From Zygnema cylindricum (lineage: Eukaryota > Streptophyta > Zygnematophyceae > Zygnematales > Zygnemataceae), in NCBI GenBank assembly GCA_037447655.1, contig JBBHKE010003585.1, forward strand, positions 81,871 through 145,870: DNA of 64,000 nucleotides, in the 5' to 3' direction. The position numbers and the translations under genes are program-made. Each line of letters starts with the position of its first letter. Position 1 is the first letter of the stretch. The notes beneath the pieces were generated by a model. It was not told the origin of the DNA, ran no database searches, and was given only the letters and a program-made list of their open reading frames with translations. This document shows, one piece after another, positions 10,561 through 22,623 of the stretch.

Positions 10561-11396
10561 GGTTACGGGCCCACCCTTATGCATACCAATTTTTGATGGA
10601 AGGAAATACCTTTATTGGTCTAATTTGGTTGAGTCTTAATTTACTCAATTTTATCTGTTTGATGTAGTTGATGGTAGTCTTGCTGAAACTGATGCATCCT
10701 ATGGTGGAAAAATCAGCAGGCTTTGCATCTCTTAAAGTTAATGATTTCAAAGGACTTGCTTATGTCACATATTAAGATGAAAAGGCGCCGAATCTGACTT
10801 CATCAAAACCATCTACCTAAAAGCAATTCTCAAATTGAGATTATTACAAAAAACATTTGGGACTATAGGTATACAGGTGGTAGTATGGCAGAATACTGTA
10901 ATGGACTTCGGCTTTTACTAACAGAGAATGCATGTTCAGGGGGGAACTTCTCCCCTTACCATCAGGCTATGATTCTTATGCGAGGACTTCCTGAAGAATA
11001 TAAAGGAGCCTCCGCAAATTTAAAATAATTGGATAAGTCAGTCTAGAATCTAGCAACAGCTATAGAACTAGTATTGGAGGAAGAGTCAACAGTTATAGCT
11101 TTAAATCCAGAAAATTTTTATGTAGCTTTTAATGTTCAGTATTAAGGAAACAGATCTCAGGTTATCAAGGTTTTCAATCTTACAACAAGTGTGTCTATTG
11201 TTACAGTCAAGGACATCTGTACAAACAGTGTCCTAAGTTTCTCAAAGCTTGTGAGACAGGTGTGTTCAGAAATTGATGGAGGCCAAAAGGGATCTACACA
11301 CCACAAAGGCCACTTTTTACACCACCGCCACCCCTTTCCAAAACTGAGCCATTTTCAGCTAACACACCGCATCCGGAGTCGGTCAACAAGGAAAAT
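10505..11396 (+). pseudogene. gag: gag of element B (decayed)
   Basis: The ATG at 10505 opens a frame that runs through the LTR end and PBS into the gag body (IPIFDGRKYLYWSNLVES), then stops. The remainder is strongly decayed compared with element A: single-base losses and stops between 10640 and 11140, though YTGGSMAEYC and MILMRGLPEEYKGA can still be read. The zinc knuckle near 11190-11240 keeps all ligands (CVYCYSQGHLYKQC). The gag half is far more diverged from A than the pol half. Confidence 0.85.
10561..10575 (+). other. primer-binding site of element B
   Basis: GGTTACGGGCCCACC, one mismatch from the iMet anticodon-arm complement. It is in frame with the LTR-borne ATG and reads Q-V-T-G-P-P together with the last LTR codon. 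Confidence 0.85.
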
Positions 11397-11777
11397 GTGC
11401 CGGATGTTGTCAGTTTTCCAAAAACTGACGACAAACAGTTCTTCGCTCTTGCGAAACTGATGGAGGGAGACAAAGACCACGGATGGATCATGGACTCCGG
11501 AAGCTCTTCTCATATGTGCTGGAACAAGGCCTCTTTCACAAATCTGCAACCTATCCCCACTAGACAGATTTATTATGTTTGTGGTGCCACAGTTGAAGCA
11601 AAAGCCCAAGGGACTGTCATCCTTATGTGTGAGATAGATGGCAAGGCAGTTTCTAGAACTCTCTATGATATGCTGTATGTCCCTCAGTCTAAAAAGAATT
11701 TGTTTTCTACATCAGTTGCAGAAAGTAGAGGCTGTGAAATACTTGAGAAGCAAGGAAAAAAAATAGTCAACAAATAA
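11397..11777 (+). pseudogene. protease domain of element B
   Basis: Same frame and extent as the protease of element A, with three residue differences near the N-terminus (for example Trp for Ser after the DSG motif). The D-S-G active site is intact. It ends at the same TAA as in A. Confidence 0.88.
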
Positions 11778-11792
11778 GGAAGGGTAGCTGTA

Positions 11793-12928
11793 ATGGGAAC
11801 TAGCGGCTGTAACAACTTGTACCGGATGGACCTGGTGAATACAACTTCCTTTGCTTACTGTAGTGTCTTATCTGATAATGTTTTGTGGCATAAAAGATTG
11901 GGTCATGTTCATAATGACTTGCTCGAAAAGATGGTAAAGAATGATATGGTAGAAGGAGTTAAATTTGGTCTGCAACAGTCAAATATTTGTGATGGCTGTG
12001 CTCTGGGGAAGCTTCATAAACTTCCTTTACCTCAAACCGCAGATTTTAGAGCAACTAATCTCTTGGAGCTTATCCATTCAGATGTGTGGGGACCCTCCAA
12101 AATACCATCTCTAGCTGGGAGCAAATACTTTGTTACATTCACAGATGACTTTTGCAGATTCAGCCGGATCTATTTTATGAAGGAGAAAAATGAGGTCTTC
12201 ACCCACTTTCAACATTTTCGGATCTGGGCAGAAAAGCTTCACGGAAGATCAATTCTTTCTCTAAGATCTGATAATGGAGGTGAATATACTTCTAATGAAT
12301 TTGCTGCTTATTTAAAAGAAAATGGTATCTCTCATCAGTTTAATGTTCCATATACTTCTGAACAGAATGGAGTTTCAGAAAGGTTGAATAGAACTCTAAC
12401 TGAGAGTGTTAAATCTATGATGACTGATAAAAGAGTAGATATCAAATTTTGGGCTGAAGCTTATCAGATTGCAACATATATTAGGAACATATTAGAAACT
12501 AGATCTGTCCAAGGAAAAACACTTTATGAAGTATGGACAGGTAGAAAACCAGATGTTAGTCACTTCAGAGTGTTTGGTAGTAAATGCTTTGTACGAGATA
12601 ATTTACCAACTGGAAACTAAGCCCAAAGTCCAAACCTGGAATCTTCATGGGATATGATGATGAATCTGTAGGATACAGAGTATATTGTCCTCAGAAACAT
12701 ACCATTCAGATTGCCAGAAATATTCTGGTGAAAGATGAGAGTGAATCTATAGATGTATTTAATATGGATGAAAGTGAGAAGAAAGAAAAACTGCAGGAAT
12801 ATGTCATTTTGGATCAGATCCCGTTTCAGTCATCTACAACTTCAACTTATTTTTCTCATGGAGTGCAAAATACTGGAATACCTTCACCAACTGAACAGCA
12901 AAGAACAGCTGACACTAATCTTTCTTGA
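11793..12928 (+). pseudogene. integrase of element B
   Basis: The 275-residue core frame 11793-12620 reads identically to that of element A, with zinc ligands and D97, D160 and E196 present. The C-terminal frame 12647-12928 differs by one residue (Gln for His). The same one-base shift separates the two frames, so the damage is inherited rather than independent. Confidence 0.92.
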
Positions 12929-13086
12929 CCCCAAAATCGAAGTCGGGACCCAACAGTTACAACCTCAGATTTTCCGAGGGGAAGAAGACAAAGTTCTCGC
13001 TTGAGGGGAGAACATGTTCAATATATTTTTTCTGCAAGCACCAGGTAGCCTCTTATCATTCGGGAAGCATTTTTTGTTTCCGAAAA

Positions 13087-13719
13087 AAATCACTGGATAG
13101 CAGCTGCAAATGATGAGATGAAATCGATTATGGAAGCTCAAACGTGGGAGCTTGTGGAGCTTCCACCTGATCGGAAAGCCATTGGCTGCAAGTGGGTCTT
13201 CAAAGTGAAGCTCAACCCATACAACACTATTGAAAGGTATAAAGCTCGTCTGGTTGCAAAGGGCTTTAGTCAAAAACTATTGTCAGGTTTCCCACTGTCA
13301 GAGTCTTGTTATCTCTAGCTGCAATAGAGAATATGGAGCTGCATCAAATGGATGTTAAAAATGCTTTCTTGCATAGAGAATTAGAGAAAGTAATTTATAT
13401 GAAACAACCTGAAGGGTATGCAATAAAAGGAAAGGAAAATCTAATCTGTAAACTGTTGAAATCACTGTATGGATTAAAACAGGCTCCACGTCAGTGGAAT
13501 CCGAAATTAGATGAGTTTCTTACCAGTCTAAGTTTCACAAGGATCAGCTCAGATCACTCCGTTTACGTCATGGAAGGAGAGGATGGTGTGATCTATGTAG
13601 CACTGTATGTAGATGACCTGTTGCTTATTAGTAAGTCTATAAATGAGATAAATAAGATAAAAGCATCTCTGAATGCCAGGTTTGAAATGACGGATTTTTC
13701 TAGGCGAAGTATATCCTAG
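13087..13719 (+). pseudogene. reverse transcriptase of element B
   Basis: Frames 13118-13318 and 13306-13719 read identically to the RT pieces of element A, including the small internal deletion and the YVDDLLL catalytic box. It cannot yield a complete RT. Confidence 0.9.
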
Positions 13720-14591
13720 TCATTCAGGTAGAAAGAAATAGGAATCAGAAGGTAATTTATCTCACTCAGAGAGAGGCCATTGGAAATGTACTTGAAAGAT
13801 TTGGCATGGCAGAGGCAAAGGGAAGTGCCACCCCTATGGAGTTTAGGCAAAAAGTGGAAGGAAATGAGACACATGGAGGAATGCTGCTCGAGGATGACAT
13901 TGAACCAAGGGAGTCAGAGTTCACGTCCACAATTCTTTACAGACAAGTTGTTGGGAGTCTTATCTATTTCATGAACTGCAAGCATCCTGATATTGTAGCG
14001 GCAGTTGGAGCTCTGAGTCGAAGCCTTCAGAACCCGAAAAGATCAGATTGGGAGGCAGCAAAACGAGTTCTCAGATACCTTGCAGGAACACGGGATATCC
14101 GACTTTCTCTTGGAGGAGATGAAGTGAAAATTAGCACCTTGAGTGATGCAAGTTATGGTGACATGCCAAGTCAACGCTCTTCCACTAGATTCTTTTTGAA
14201 GATCGGTGATGCTACTTGCTGCTGGACCAGCAAGCTTCAAAAGTTGATTGCTCAATCAACCATGGAAGATGAATATATGGCAGCCAACTCAGCTGTTAAA
14301 GAACTTGTTTAGGTAAAATCTCTTTTATAAGAACTAAAATTTATGCAGGTAGGTCCTCAAGTCCTATGGTGTGACAATCAAGCTGCTATTGCTATTGCTA
14401 CTAATCCAAGTCATCACTTTAAAAGTAAGCATATTGATATTAAATTACACTTTGTGAGAGAAAACGTGATGACTAGAATTATGAAGCTTAGCTATTTACC
14501 CTATGAGGAAATGCTGGCAGATATGATGACAAAACCCTTGCCTGCGCCAAAATTAAAATTATGGAGAGAGGCATGTGGTCTTAGTTGCTAG
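13720..14591 (+). pseudogene. RNase H of element B
   Basis: Reads identically to element A across the connection and RNase H (LSDASYGD, MEDEYMA, CDNQAAIAIA), with the same internal TAG/TAA pair. It ends in the natural stop at 14589-14591, followed by the polypurine tract 14599-14614 (TAAAGCTTTAGAGGAG). Confidence 0.9.
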
Positions 14592-14614
14592 TACTGTCTA
14601 AAGCTTTAGAGGAG

Positions 14615-15493
14615 TGTTGTTTTGAAAGCTTGAGTCCTCAGTAAGCCTCCTATGTGAGGGGAGTGTCTTCTGGGTACTTGGTTTATTTTGTGGAAGCCTG
14701 GTTTGATATATACCAGAATTAGTATGACAGTGAACAGAGAGTACACTGTGTATCATATTAGCGGGACACGCGTGAGAAAACTGAGATGAGACACTCCGAT
14801 AGACTCGGTTCTACGACTCAGATTCACCGGAAGACCGAGGTGTCACACAAAGTTTCATCTTGGATGAAACTCCAAAAAGATGGACGGCGGAGATTTGCTA
14901 CTAAAGCACGCTGATTAATCGGAACCACGTCTATGATTATCCGACGTTTTTTGTAGATTACGGTGTGACGTAACAAAATCCCTGTTTTGTACATAGGCGT
15001 GTTTTTGTTTGAATAAACACTCAGTTTAGATCCATTATGTATGACATACCTTGACATATTCAGGTATCATCCTTAGCTCTGGTAGATATTATGGATGCAT
15101 GGCTGATATGCCTTCTTACCTTGGTTAGGTTAGTGAGTGGCTATTAGCTTTCAGAAGGTTAGATCATTTAGGTATAAGAGCAGGACTTAACCATTTCAGA
15201 AGTTAGGAACTTGTTGTATCAAATGATGCTTTAGCATTTTGATATCTTTGACTTAGAGTATTTCTCAGATTTGTTTGCAAATTTCTATGTAAATTTGCAC
15301 TTGTGTTCCTCTTTGTAATTTCTCCATTGTGGCAGATTTGTAGGCCATTTGGTTGCCTAAATTGTCTTTGGCTGTGTTCCAAAGCTGTATGTTTTTCTAA
15401 TCATCAATGAGAGCTTCTTGCTTGTTTAAATTTTGTGATGACTACTCCTGCCTCATCTTCATCTTCAGAGGGTGTAGTATCCATAGAACAACA
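14615..15493 (+). repeat. LTR-C (right LTR of the array)
   Basis: 879-bp LTR, TGTTGTTTTG...TAGAACAACA. It abuts RT sequence of minus-strand element C at 15494 with no TSD matching the left side of the array. It carries its own copy of the LTR-encoded gag start (ATG at 15438). Confidence 0.9.
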
Positions 15494-16279
15494 CACTCCG
15501 ATCAGTTACTTTTTTCAAGTCCATCAGAGTGGTACAATTGTTTGCTTTCTCCATCTGGAATTTCTCAAGCATATTTCCTATTACCTCTTTTTGAGTGAGT
15601 GTTATAATCCTTTTCCCCCTATATCTTTCCATTTTAATCCTTAAAATATATCTTGCCTCCCCTAGATCCTTCATATCAAATCTGCTTCTAAGATCTTTGT
15701 TCAACTCATTGATTTTATTCCAAAGACTTACTTAACACCAACAGATCATCTAGATAAATTGCAATAAAGATCACACCATCCTCATCTTCAAACATATAGA
15801 TAGAATGGTTTGAGCTGATCCGGATATATCTTAGACCAGTAAAAAACTCATCTAGTTTGTTATTCCACTATCAGGGAGCTTGCTTAAGTCCATATAAGAA
15901 CTTAATGAGCCCGCAGACTTTGCTCTTTTCCCCATTCTCCACAAACCCCTCAGGTTGCCTCATGAAGATTTCTTCCTCTAACTCACCATTGAGGAAGGCG
16001 GTCTTAATGTCCATCAAATGTATTTCCATATTTTTCGCTGCTGCTAGACTGAGGAGAATCCTTACTGATGGGAACCGAACAACTGGAGCAAACGTTTCCT
16101 CATAGTCAATCCCTTCCTTTTGGGTAAACCTCTTTGCTACCAAACGAGCCTTATATCTTTCAATGGTATTATCTAGGTTTAGTTTTCGGTTGAACACCCA
16201 TTTACAGCCAATAGGTTTTTTGTTTGGAGGACAATCTGTTAGGTCCCAAGTATTTGCTTCCATGATAGAAGCCATCTCA
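15494..16279 (-). pseudogene. reverse transcriptase of element C (truncated)
   Basis: Read on the minus strand, frame 16275-15871 gives [40 protein letters not shown], the HLMDIKTAFLNGELEEEIF segment and YGLKQAP. It continues with small shifts to a catalytic box that reads YLDD rather than YVDD (about 15740-15760) and to the LTQKEVIGNMLEKFQM segment. RT ends abruptly at 15494 where LTR-C begins; no RNase H follows. Confidence 0.88.
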
Positions 16280-16550
16280 TCATTTATGGCTCTAATCCAT
16301 CTGTCCTTTATTTGGGCTGTTCACCGCCTCCAAGTATGTGTTAGGCTCATCAGGATGAGATATCTTAGTTACCTTATGAGCAGCTTGTTTTTCTTGTATC
16401 CTTTTGCTGCTCATTCTTCCTCCCTTAAACTTTGAAGCTGAAATAGGGGGATGTCTTGGGTTTCTCCTTACTATCTCATTGTCTCCCCTATTCATGGAAG
16501 TCAGGTCTGGTTCCTTCACTTATATCTACTCGAAGTCGATAGGAATATGT
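16280..16550 (-). pseudogene. integrase-RT linker of element C
   Basis: Poorly conserved spacer with the recurring copia word IPASxFxGGRRSSKRLQEKQ recognisable at 16340-16450 (minus strand). It is broken by S1 at 16551, and bases 16546-16550 (TATGT) are one copy of the S1 TSD. Confidence 0.7.
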
Positions 16551-17666
16551 TGTAATTCTGTGACCTCCATTGGTACACAGATTGTCCAACTTATATGAAG
16601 CCTCTAGGATAATATTAGCACTTTTGACTTTGGAAATAAATAAGTGCCACCTTGGCACGTAAAAACTTTGACCGACTACACCGTTGTGTAGCATGGACTC
16701 CCTTGAGTCCGGTGCAAAAAGAATCACTAAATTTGCTCACGTGAGCATTAAGTTATGGCTGTTCAAAGAGAACATATTTAGACAGATGGCCTTAGGGAGA
16801 GAGGAATTTCAAAATTTTGTCTAAGTCCTGAAAACCTCCTAATAGCTACTCTAAACCAATCAAAAATAAAGTACTCTAATTATTGTATATACAAAGTACA
16901 TAAGCTGTCGTACTTCATGTACGGATATATTCTGCACCACTTCCGGTCTGCCACGTGGCTAATAGGTCAACGTTTTTTTGTCCATTTTCTCTTCCGACAT
17001 CCTATAGGATGATGCCACGTGTCATTTCTTTCCATTTCGCCGAGCTGCTCACAGATAATTGTTCCGGCATAATAGCACTCATGCGTGGCGTTCGTTTTTT
17101 TTCCGGCGATCAATTTCAGCCGTTCGATTTGACGGCACGCCGAATTAATGTTGACCGTTGAAATTCACCGGTCAATGTTGCGTGTTGACCGTTGAATTTT
17201 GACGATCAACATTCCGTGTTGACCGTTTAATATTCATTCGTCCTTTGCGAGCCGTAGATCGCGACATTTAATCTCGTCCGTCGAAATCAAATGTTGTTTC
17301 ATTTATTTAGTGCGGTACAGCATTTCGTGTGGTACCACACGTTCTATGTTTTGTTTCTTTCCGGAAGTCATTAAAAATAATATGTCGCTGTGTCATTTTT
17401 AAATACTTATCAAATGGAATAAATGTATCGATTCCTCAAGCCCTAATGGATAAGACTGACTTCTTATCGTAGAACTTTCGTCTGGAGGTCACATGATCAA
17501 ATTCTGTCTGTTGCAACCTGACTTTACAGGAGCCTTGTCTTCTGCCTATCTTCTCATCTGTTTGAGGAAGCCATGGCTGTTTGTCAATTCTCAGTGACTA
17601 GGACAAGTATGAGAACCCTAAGATCCCAAAAAATAAAGGTAGAATATAAAATATCACTTTTCAACA
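16551..17666 (-). repeat. solo LTR S1 in element C
   Basis: 1116-bp LTR (minus orientation TGTTGAAAAG...AATTACA) flanked by perfect TSDs TATGT at 16546-16550 and 17667-17671. No PBS, coding region or second LTR is present, so the internal part was lost by LTR-LTR recombination. It carries the GGACTC-CCTT-GAGTCC hairpin (16695-16710) and an antisense tRNA-like module (17441-17510). It resembles the LTRs of element F. Confidence 0.95.
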
Positions 17667-17671
17667 TATGT

Positions 17672-18696
17672 GAGGTATCCCGTAGCTCTCCTTTATCTTG
17701 GATCTCCCCTGAATCTGCAATCACAATCTCACTCATGTCCTTTTCGAAAAAAACAAAGTTTTCCTCACTTTCAGACTCAAACGTGATTCTTATCTTTTTG
17801 GTATATTTGAAGGGATCAATTGACTTTCCTTCATCCATGACAACTAGGTGTTTGACCACAATGATATCTTGCTTTGCTAAGTCATGGACACTATATCCCT
17901 TGACATCCTCATCATATCCCACAAAATATCCGGGTGTTCCCTTAGCATCAAGTTTCCAAATTTTCTTATCCGTATCTAGACAGTAAACTTGGCTACCAAA
18001 TACTTTAAGGTGAGAGATATCCGGTTTTTATTCCAACCCATCTCTCATAAGGTGTCATACTTTTAACTGTTGAGGTTAGGACTATATTCTTAATGTAGTT
18101 GGCACAATTCATGGCTTTTGCCCAAAATCTCTTTCCTATTTTTTTGTCAGCCAACATACTGTATACACTATCTCTTAGTGTTTGGTTTAACCTCTCAGCT
18201 ACCCCATTTTGTTCCGGATTATGTGGTACAGTTTTTTGGTGCCAAACTCCCTCATCTCTCAAGTATTCCTCAATCTAGTTTGAGGTATATTCTCCCCCAT
18301 TATCACTCCTTATTCTCTTAATGGGGGTTCCATGCAACTTCTCACTCGAGGCTTTATATTCTTTGAAGTAAATTGGTGTTTCAGACTTTGTTTTTAGGAA
18401 GTAGACTCTAGAATATTTGGACCAGTCATCACTAATTGTTAACATATACCTGTTCCCTCCAACTGAGGGTACCCTTGCTGGTCCCCAGATATCTGTGTGG
18501 ATTAAATCAAGTAACTTCTCCCCTCTATATGTGGCTGCTTTAGGAAAAGGAAGTTTGTGAGCGTTTCTTTGGGCACAGCCACTACAATCATACACCATTT
18601 CATTGTCACTGAATTGAATGCCTTCCACTACACCAAGCTTCTTCATTTCCCTCAACCTATCAAAATGCACATGCCCCAACCGCTTATGTCAAATCA
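17672..18696 (-). pseudogene. integrase of element C
   Basis: On the minus strand, frame 18679-18275 shows the pre-integrase zinc module (MGHVHFDRL...CSGCA) and core motifs HTDIWGP and RSDNGGEY. After a single in-frame TAG it continues in the same frame (18262-18005) through PEQNGVAERLNQT, RFWAKAMNCANYIKN and PYERWVG. The C-terminal domain (GYDEDVKGYSVHDL, VVMDEGKSIDPFKY) is in frame 17922-17672. All three catalytic acids are present; one stop and one shift inactivate it. Confidence 0.9.
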
Positions 18697-19200
18697 TCAA
18701 CTTCGGGACACCAACATAATAATCGTTCTTCTTTTCATTACTCCGGTTAAGCCTAAACACTCGTTGGCTACCCTTATCTGCATGAAGTAAACTTCATCCC
18801 CATACTTAGCTGTAAAGACTCCCCATCTAGTGAAGGTATCAAATTCTTTGTCATCTAACACAGATGTAGAGACAAGACTTTTACTCAGGTGAGGAATATA
18901 GAGCACATCTGAGAAAGTGAGTATAGAAGTCTTACCCTCCACAAAGACTTTCAGATCTACTGATCCCATTAGATCTGTAGTAACCACTCTTCCATCCCCA
19001 TACTCTATTTCTACAGTAGGGATTTTCTTTAGCTTAGTGAAGAGGTCCTTGTCACGACATATATGCATGGATGCACCTGAGTCGATGATCCATCCTACTT
19101 GTGGAGCTTCCCGAATTGCTCCTAGGGCACACTTCTGTCTCCGAGGGATCTCCTTCTCCTCCTGACTCTTATTAAGAAGAAGCTCCCCATCCTCTAAAGG
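18697..19200 (-). pseudogene. protease region of element C
   Basis: The minus strand reads GWIIDSGASMHICRDKDLF around 19040-19100, an intact D-S-G active site, followed by IPTVEIEYGDGRVVTTDL and LTFSDVLYIPHLSKSLVS. The frame stays open to 18697, giving a nearly complete protease plus the start of the pre-integrase module. Confidence 0.85.
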
Positions 19201-20158
19201 ACTCGTCCTCGGTGTCTCCTGTCACCTTTGTGACCAAAAGTGCCTTTTTTTTCCCTACGGAAGAACCCCTTCCATGGTTCTCTTAGAGCCTCAGCTCTGA
19301 CAGCTTGACACAATCTGCGATAAAGAGTCCCGCCTTTTTTCAAAAATGACATAGGCCCTTTGGGGGACTTGGTCATCCAGGCTGAACTCTTTCTCCTTTG
19401 AATGGTTTTTTCGGATCCGGCGGCTAGAGCTTGAACACTCTTTCCTCCTCTCCTGATCTCAATCTTGTTCTCATGCACAGGTATCATGCCGACCGCTTTA
19501 TTCCACTTCCATGAACTATTAGTCATTTCCTGTACTCGGTACACTATATTTTTATACTCGTCGAGTAGCTTCAAGATAAGAGTGTTAACCTTCATTTTCA
19601 TTGTACCTGTCCATCCGGCACTTTCCATCTCCATATAGATGCAAGAAAGATCATTACAGTAGTCCAATATCTTTCCCCCTTTGTAAGTATAATTTCCCAA
19701 CTTTTGCTCTGCCAACTGGAGTCTGTGAATCGTACCAGCTCTATAGATCTCTATCAAGCTCACCCACCACTCCTCGGCCTTGTAAACGTGAAGGTGGGGA
19801 GTTGCCAAAGCTTGTGTGAGGTGTGTCAGAATGAAGTTTTTGTCAGCCATGTTGGTGTCTTCCCACATTTCAGTGTCAGTCTCCACGGTCTTCACGATCC
19901 CCGCTCCGGGTGTCGTGGGAATAGGAGCTATAGGAGTACGAGGAATCTCATTTTCTTTCCTTTTTCGGACACACTACTGTCCACATCATTTGCCTCCTCT
20001 GCTGCAGCAGATGTTTCTACAGAAAACCTTATTCCACCAAATCTCGGTGGTGTTCCCTGAGGTGGACGTTTTACCAGTCCATTAACAATACCCCAGAATA
20101 GTTTTTCACACAAAGCCCTTGTCATCATGGCTTCCCAATAGATAAACCCTGATCCATT
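19201..20158 (-). pseudogene. gag: gag of element C (split by element D)
   Basis: The minus-strand frame 19895-19194 is the Gag body (NFILTHLTQALATPHLHVYK, YTYKGGKILDYCNDLS, LILKLLDEYKNIVYRVQEM, IEIRRGGKS). Upstream, 20128-19928 gives ALCEKLFWGIV and PPQGTPPRFGGIRF. The zinc knuckle near 19310-19360 is disrupted by a frameshift. Element D interrupts the N-terminus at 20158; the remaining first codons and PBS lie at 25640-25678. C's start codon in the LTR appears mutated (ATA for ATG). Confidence 0.85.
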
Positions 20159-20836
20159 TGTTGAAGGTCATGGGCATTTAGACTCGGCTGTGATCCACTC
20201 CCACTAGATGTCACACTTGCACCAGCTGGGATATTCGTCCCTAGAGGAGCAGGTGGAGCACTAGGGCTAATAGGAGCACTTGCAACAGGAGCATAGCCAT
20301 TATCAGACATGTTAGCGCAAGAAAACCCAAAGAGGAAACCTTTCAGATTAGATCAATACGATATGTAACTACAAATGAAAGAGGTCTTTGAACCAAAGAA
20401 ACATGTAGTACAAGCAAATAAAAAACAATAGAGCACAAAACACCTTAAACTACACTTAGTGCTCTCATTTCTTTAACTCTGTGTAGAATGTACATTCTGT
20501 ATCGAATTGATCAATCCTAATTGAACTAAATACTCAAAAGATCTAGAAAACATCTAAAACGTATGTACACGGTTCACCTAAATATCTACTGACAAAATTC
20601 TAAGTACTTGGACCAAAATTGTCTAGTAACAATATATAGACCCTAAAAATCCGAGAGATATGTTTTACGTCTACATTCATAGGTGGCCGTACACACTAAT
20701 TTACTCAAAGATAACTATTTCAGTAGATACTAAAAATCCACACTTAATATACCTAATATTGAATAGTTGGTGGTCCAAAAATATTCTAAGTCCTAGACTC
20801 TAATTTATAAGACTTAATAAAGCTTACTTTTCAATA
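20159..20836 (-). repeat. 3' LTR of element D
   Basis: 678 bp. In element orientation it starts TATTGAAAAG and ends CTTCAACA. This copy keeps an open LTR-borne gag start frame (MSDNGYAPVASAPISP...) without the stop seen in the 5' copy. The polypurine tract CCAAAGCTTAAAGGGGG is just inside at 20837-20853 (minus strand). Confidence 0.92.
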
Positions 20837-20858
20837 CCCCCTTTAAGCTTTGGAAGAC

Positions 20859-21754
20859 TTACTCACTAAGACCGCATGCTTTTCTGCAGTACTCCAACTT
20901 AGGAGATGGAAGGGCTTTTGACAACATGTCGGCAACCATTTTCTCATCAGGCAAATAACAAAGTTTCACCACCTTGCAAATACTTTTTCTCGTACCAAAT
21001 GTAGCAGAATTTCTATATGCTTACTCTTAAAATGGTGACTTGGATTTGTAGCCACAGAAATGTCTGTTTGATTGTCGCACCACATTATTTGTGTTCCTTG
21101 TTGTGTAAACCCCAATTTTTGAAGAAATGCCTTAATCCAAAGCAGTTCTTTCAAGGCTACGCTCGCAGCCATGTATTCGGCTTCAATAGTCGTTTGTGCC
21201 GTGACTTTTTGAAGTTTACTACTCCAACTACAAGTTCCAATTCCAATGTGAATGACATACCTAGTTGTAGACTTTCTACTAGGCACATCACCATAGCTAG
21301 CATTACTCCAAGTATTAATGCTAACCTTGTCCCCTCCTAATGTAAGCCAAAGATTTCTTGTCCCAACAAGATATCTTAAGACCCTTTTTACTGCCTCCCA
21401 ATCTCTCCTTCGTGGATTTTGTAGACTTCTGCTCAACACACCAACAGCTGCAGCTATATCGGGCCTAGTGCAATTCATGAAGTAAATCAGACTTCCTTCT
21501 ACTTGTCTGTAAGGTACCTGGGACATAGGTTTTTGCTCTTCTGCACTGAGTTCCTCATCTATTATGCCTCCAAACTCATGCTCCATTCCTTCCAGTTTTT
21601 GTTTATACTCCATAGGAGTTGCACAACCTTTGGCATCAGCTAAGCCAATTTTTTCCAACATGTTTCCTATCGCTTCTTTTTGAGTTAGCCTAATGATTTT
21701 CTTTTCTCTATCTCTTTCAACTTGTATTCGAAGGATATATTTTGCCTCACCCAA
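20859..21754 (-). pseudogene. RT C-terminus and RNase H of element D
   Basis: A 262-residue minus-strand frame covers GEAKYILRIQVERDREKK, LTQKEAIGNMLEKIGL, the connection YRQVEGSLIYFMNC and RNase H. The first RNase H acid is changed (WSNASYGD in place of WSDASYGD); IEAEYMA and WCDNQTDI remain. A shift near 20966 separates the last 30 residues (ADMLSKALPSPKL...CGLSE), which end at the natural stop 20859-20861. Confidence 0.9.
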
Positions 21755-22623
21755 ATCTATTATTTCAAATTGTGAATTAAGAGGGTGTTTTGTCTTGCAA
21801 TTCCTTCTTTGTTCCTACTAATTTGCAGCAAATCATCAACATACACATCAATGAATATCATCTCATCAGGATTATCACCACACATCACATATACTGAATG
21901 ATCTGAATTAATTCTATTAAATCCTAATCCTGTCAATAACTCATCTAACTTTCGGTTCGTTTGCTTGGGGGCCTGTTTTAGGCCATACAAAATTTTTAAA
22001 AGTCTGCACACAAGATTTTCTTTTCCTGCTTCCTCATAAACCTCAGGCTGCTTCATATAAATGACCTCATCTAAATCACCGTGCAAAAAGGCAGTTTTGA
22101 CATCCATTTGGTGGATGTCAAAATCCTCTATGACAGCTAATGTAAGTAAGATGCGGACAGATGGAAACCTTACAAGTGGTGAAAAGGTTTCTTCATAATC
22201 TATCCACTCCTTTTGATTATATCTCTTAGCAACCAAGCGAGCCTTATACCTGTCTATGGTATTGTCTGGGTTGAATTTTAATTTAAACACCCATTTACTT
22301 CCAATAACCTTTCTTCCTAGAGGAAGTTCCACGAGATCCCATGTTTGGGCCTCCATGATGGACTTCATTTCTTCATTGACTGCTTCCACCCAGTGTTCCC
22401 TTTCATTACTCGAAAAAGCTTCCGTCAACGTTAGAGGCTCTTCTGTGTGTGCTGAGTGAGCAAAGGCTGCATTTTCTCCCCTGAGTCGCGCACTTCGCCT
22501 AACTCCACTTGGAAATTCTGATGCTGGTATAGATGGTTGGGTCCTCCTCCTCGATACATGTGATTCTTTTTGTGATTCAGTTTCGGCTTGAGGTAGAGGA
22601 GAGTTTAAAACTCTTTTGGGCAT
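21755..22623 (-). pseudogene. RT N-terminal part and linker of element D
   Basis: The minus-strand frame 22623-21760 begins in the linker (IPASEFPSGVRRSARLRGE) and runs through AQTWDLVELPLGRKVIGSKW, WIDYEETFSPLVRFPSVRIL, HQMDVKTAFLHGDLDEVIY and the catalytic YVDDLLQISR box. A stop/shift at about 21757 splits RT from its C-terminus. Residues needed for polymerisation look conserved. Confidence 0.9.

Larger units (their letters stand above)
4694..15493 (+). mobile_element. tandem copia array A-B with three LTRs
   Basis: The order is LTR-A (4694-5613), internal A, LTR-B (9678-10560), internal B, LTR-C (14615-15493), all plus strand. LTRs start TGTTGTTTTGAAAGC and end AACAACA. The bases before LTR-A (TTCCC) and after LTR-C (CACTC) do not form a TSD, and the flanks belong to different sequences: unknown DNA on the left, element C on the right. 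This fits recombination between two related insertions rather than one insertion event. Both internal regions carry frameshifts and stops, so neither is autonomous. Confidence 0.9.

Noticed and set aside
16551-17666. A second retrotransposon inserted in C
   Set aside because: No PBS, gag or second LTR between the TATGT duplications; it is a solo LTR.
20125-20310. Stand-alone small gene at the left LTR of D
   Set aside because: It is the LTR-borne start of gag, also present in the 5' LTR; in the 3' LTR it has no downstream gag.
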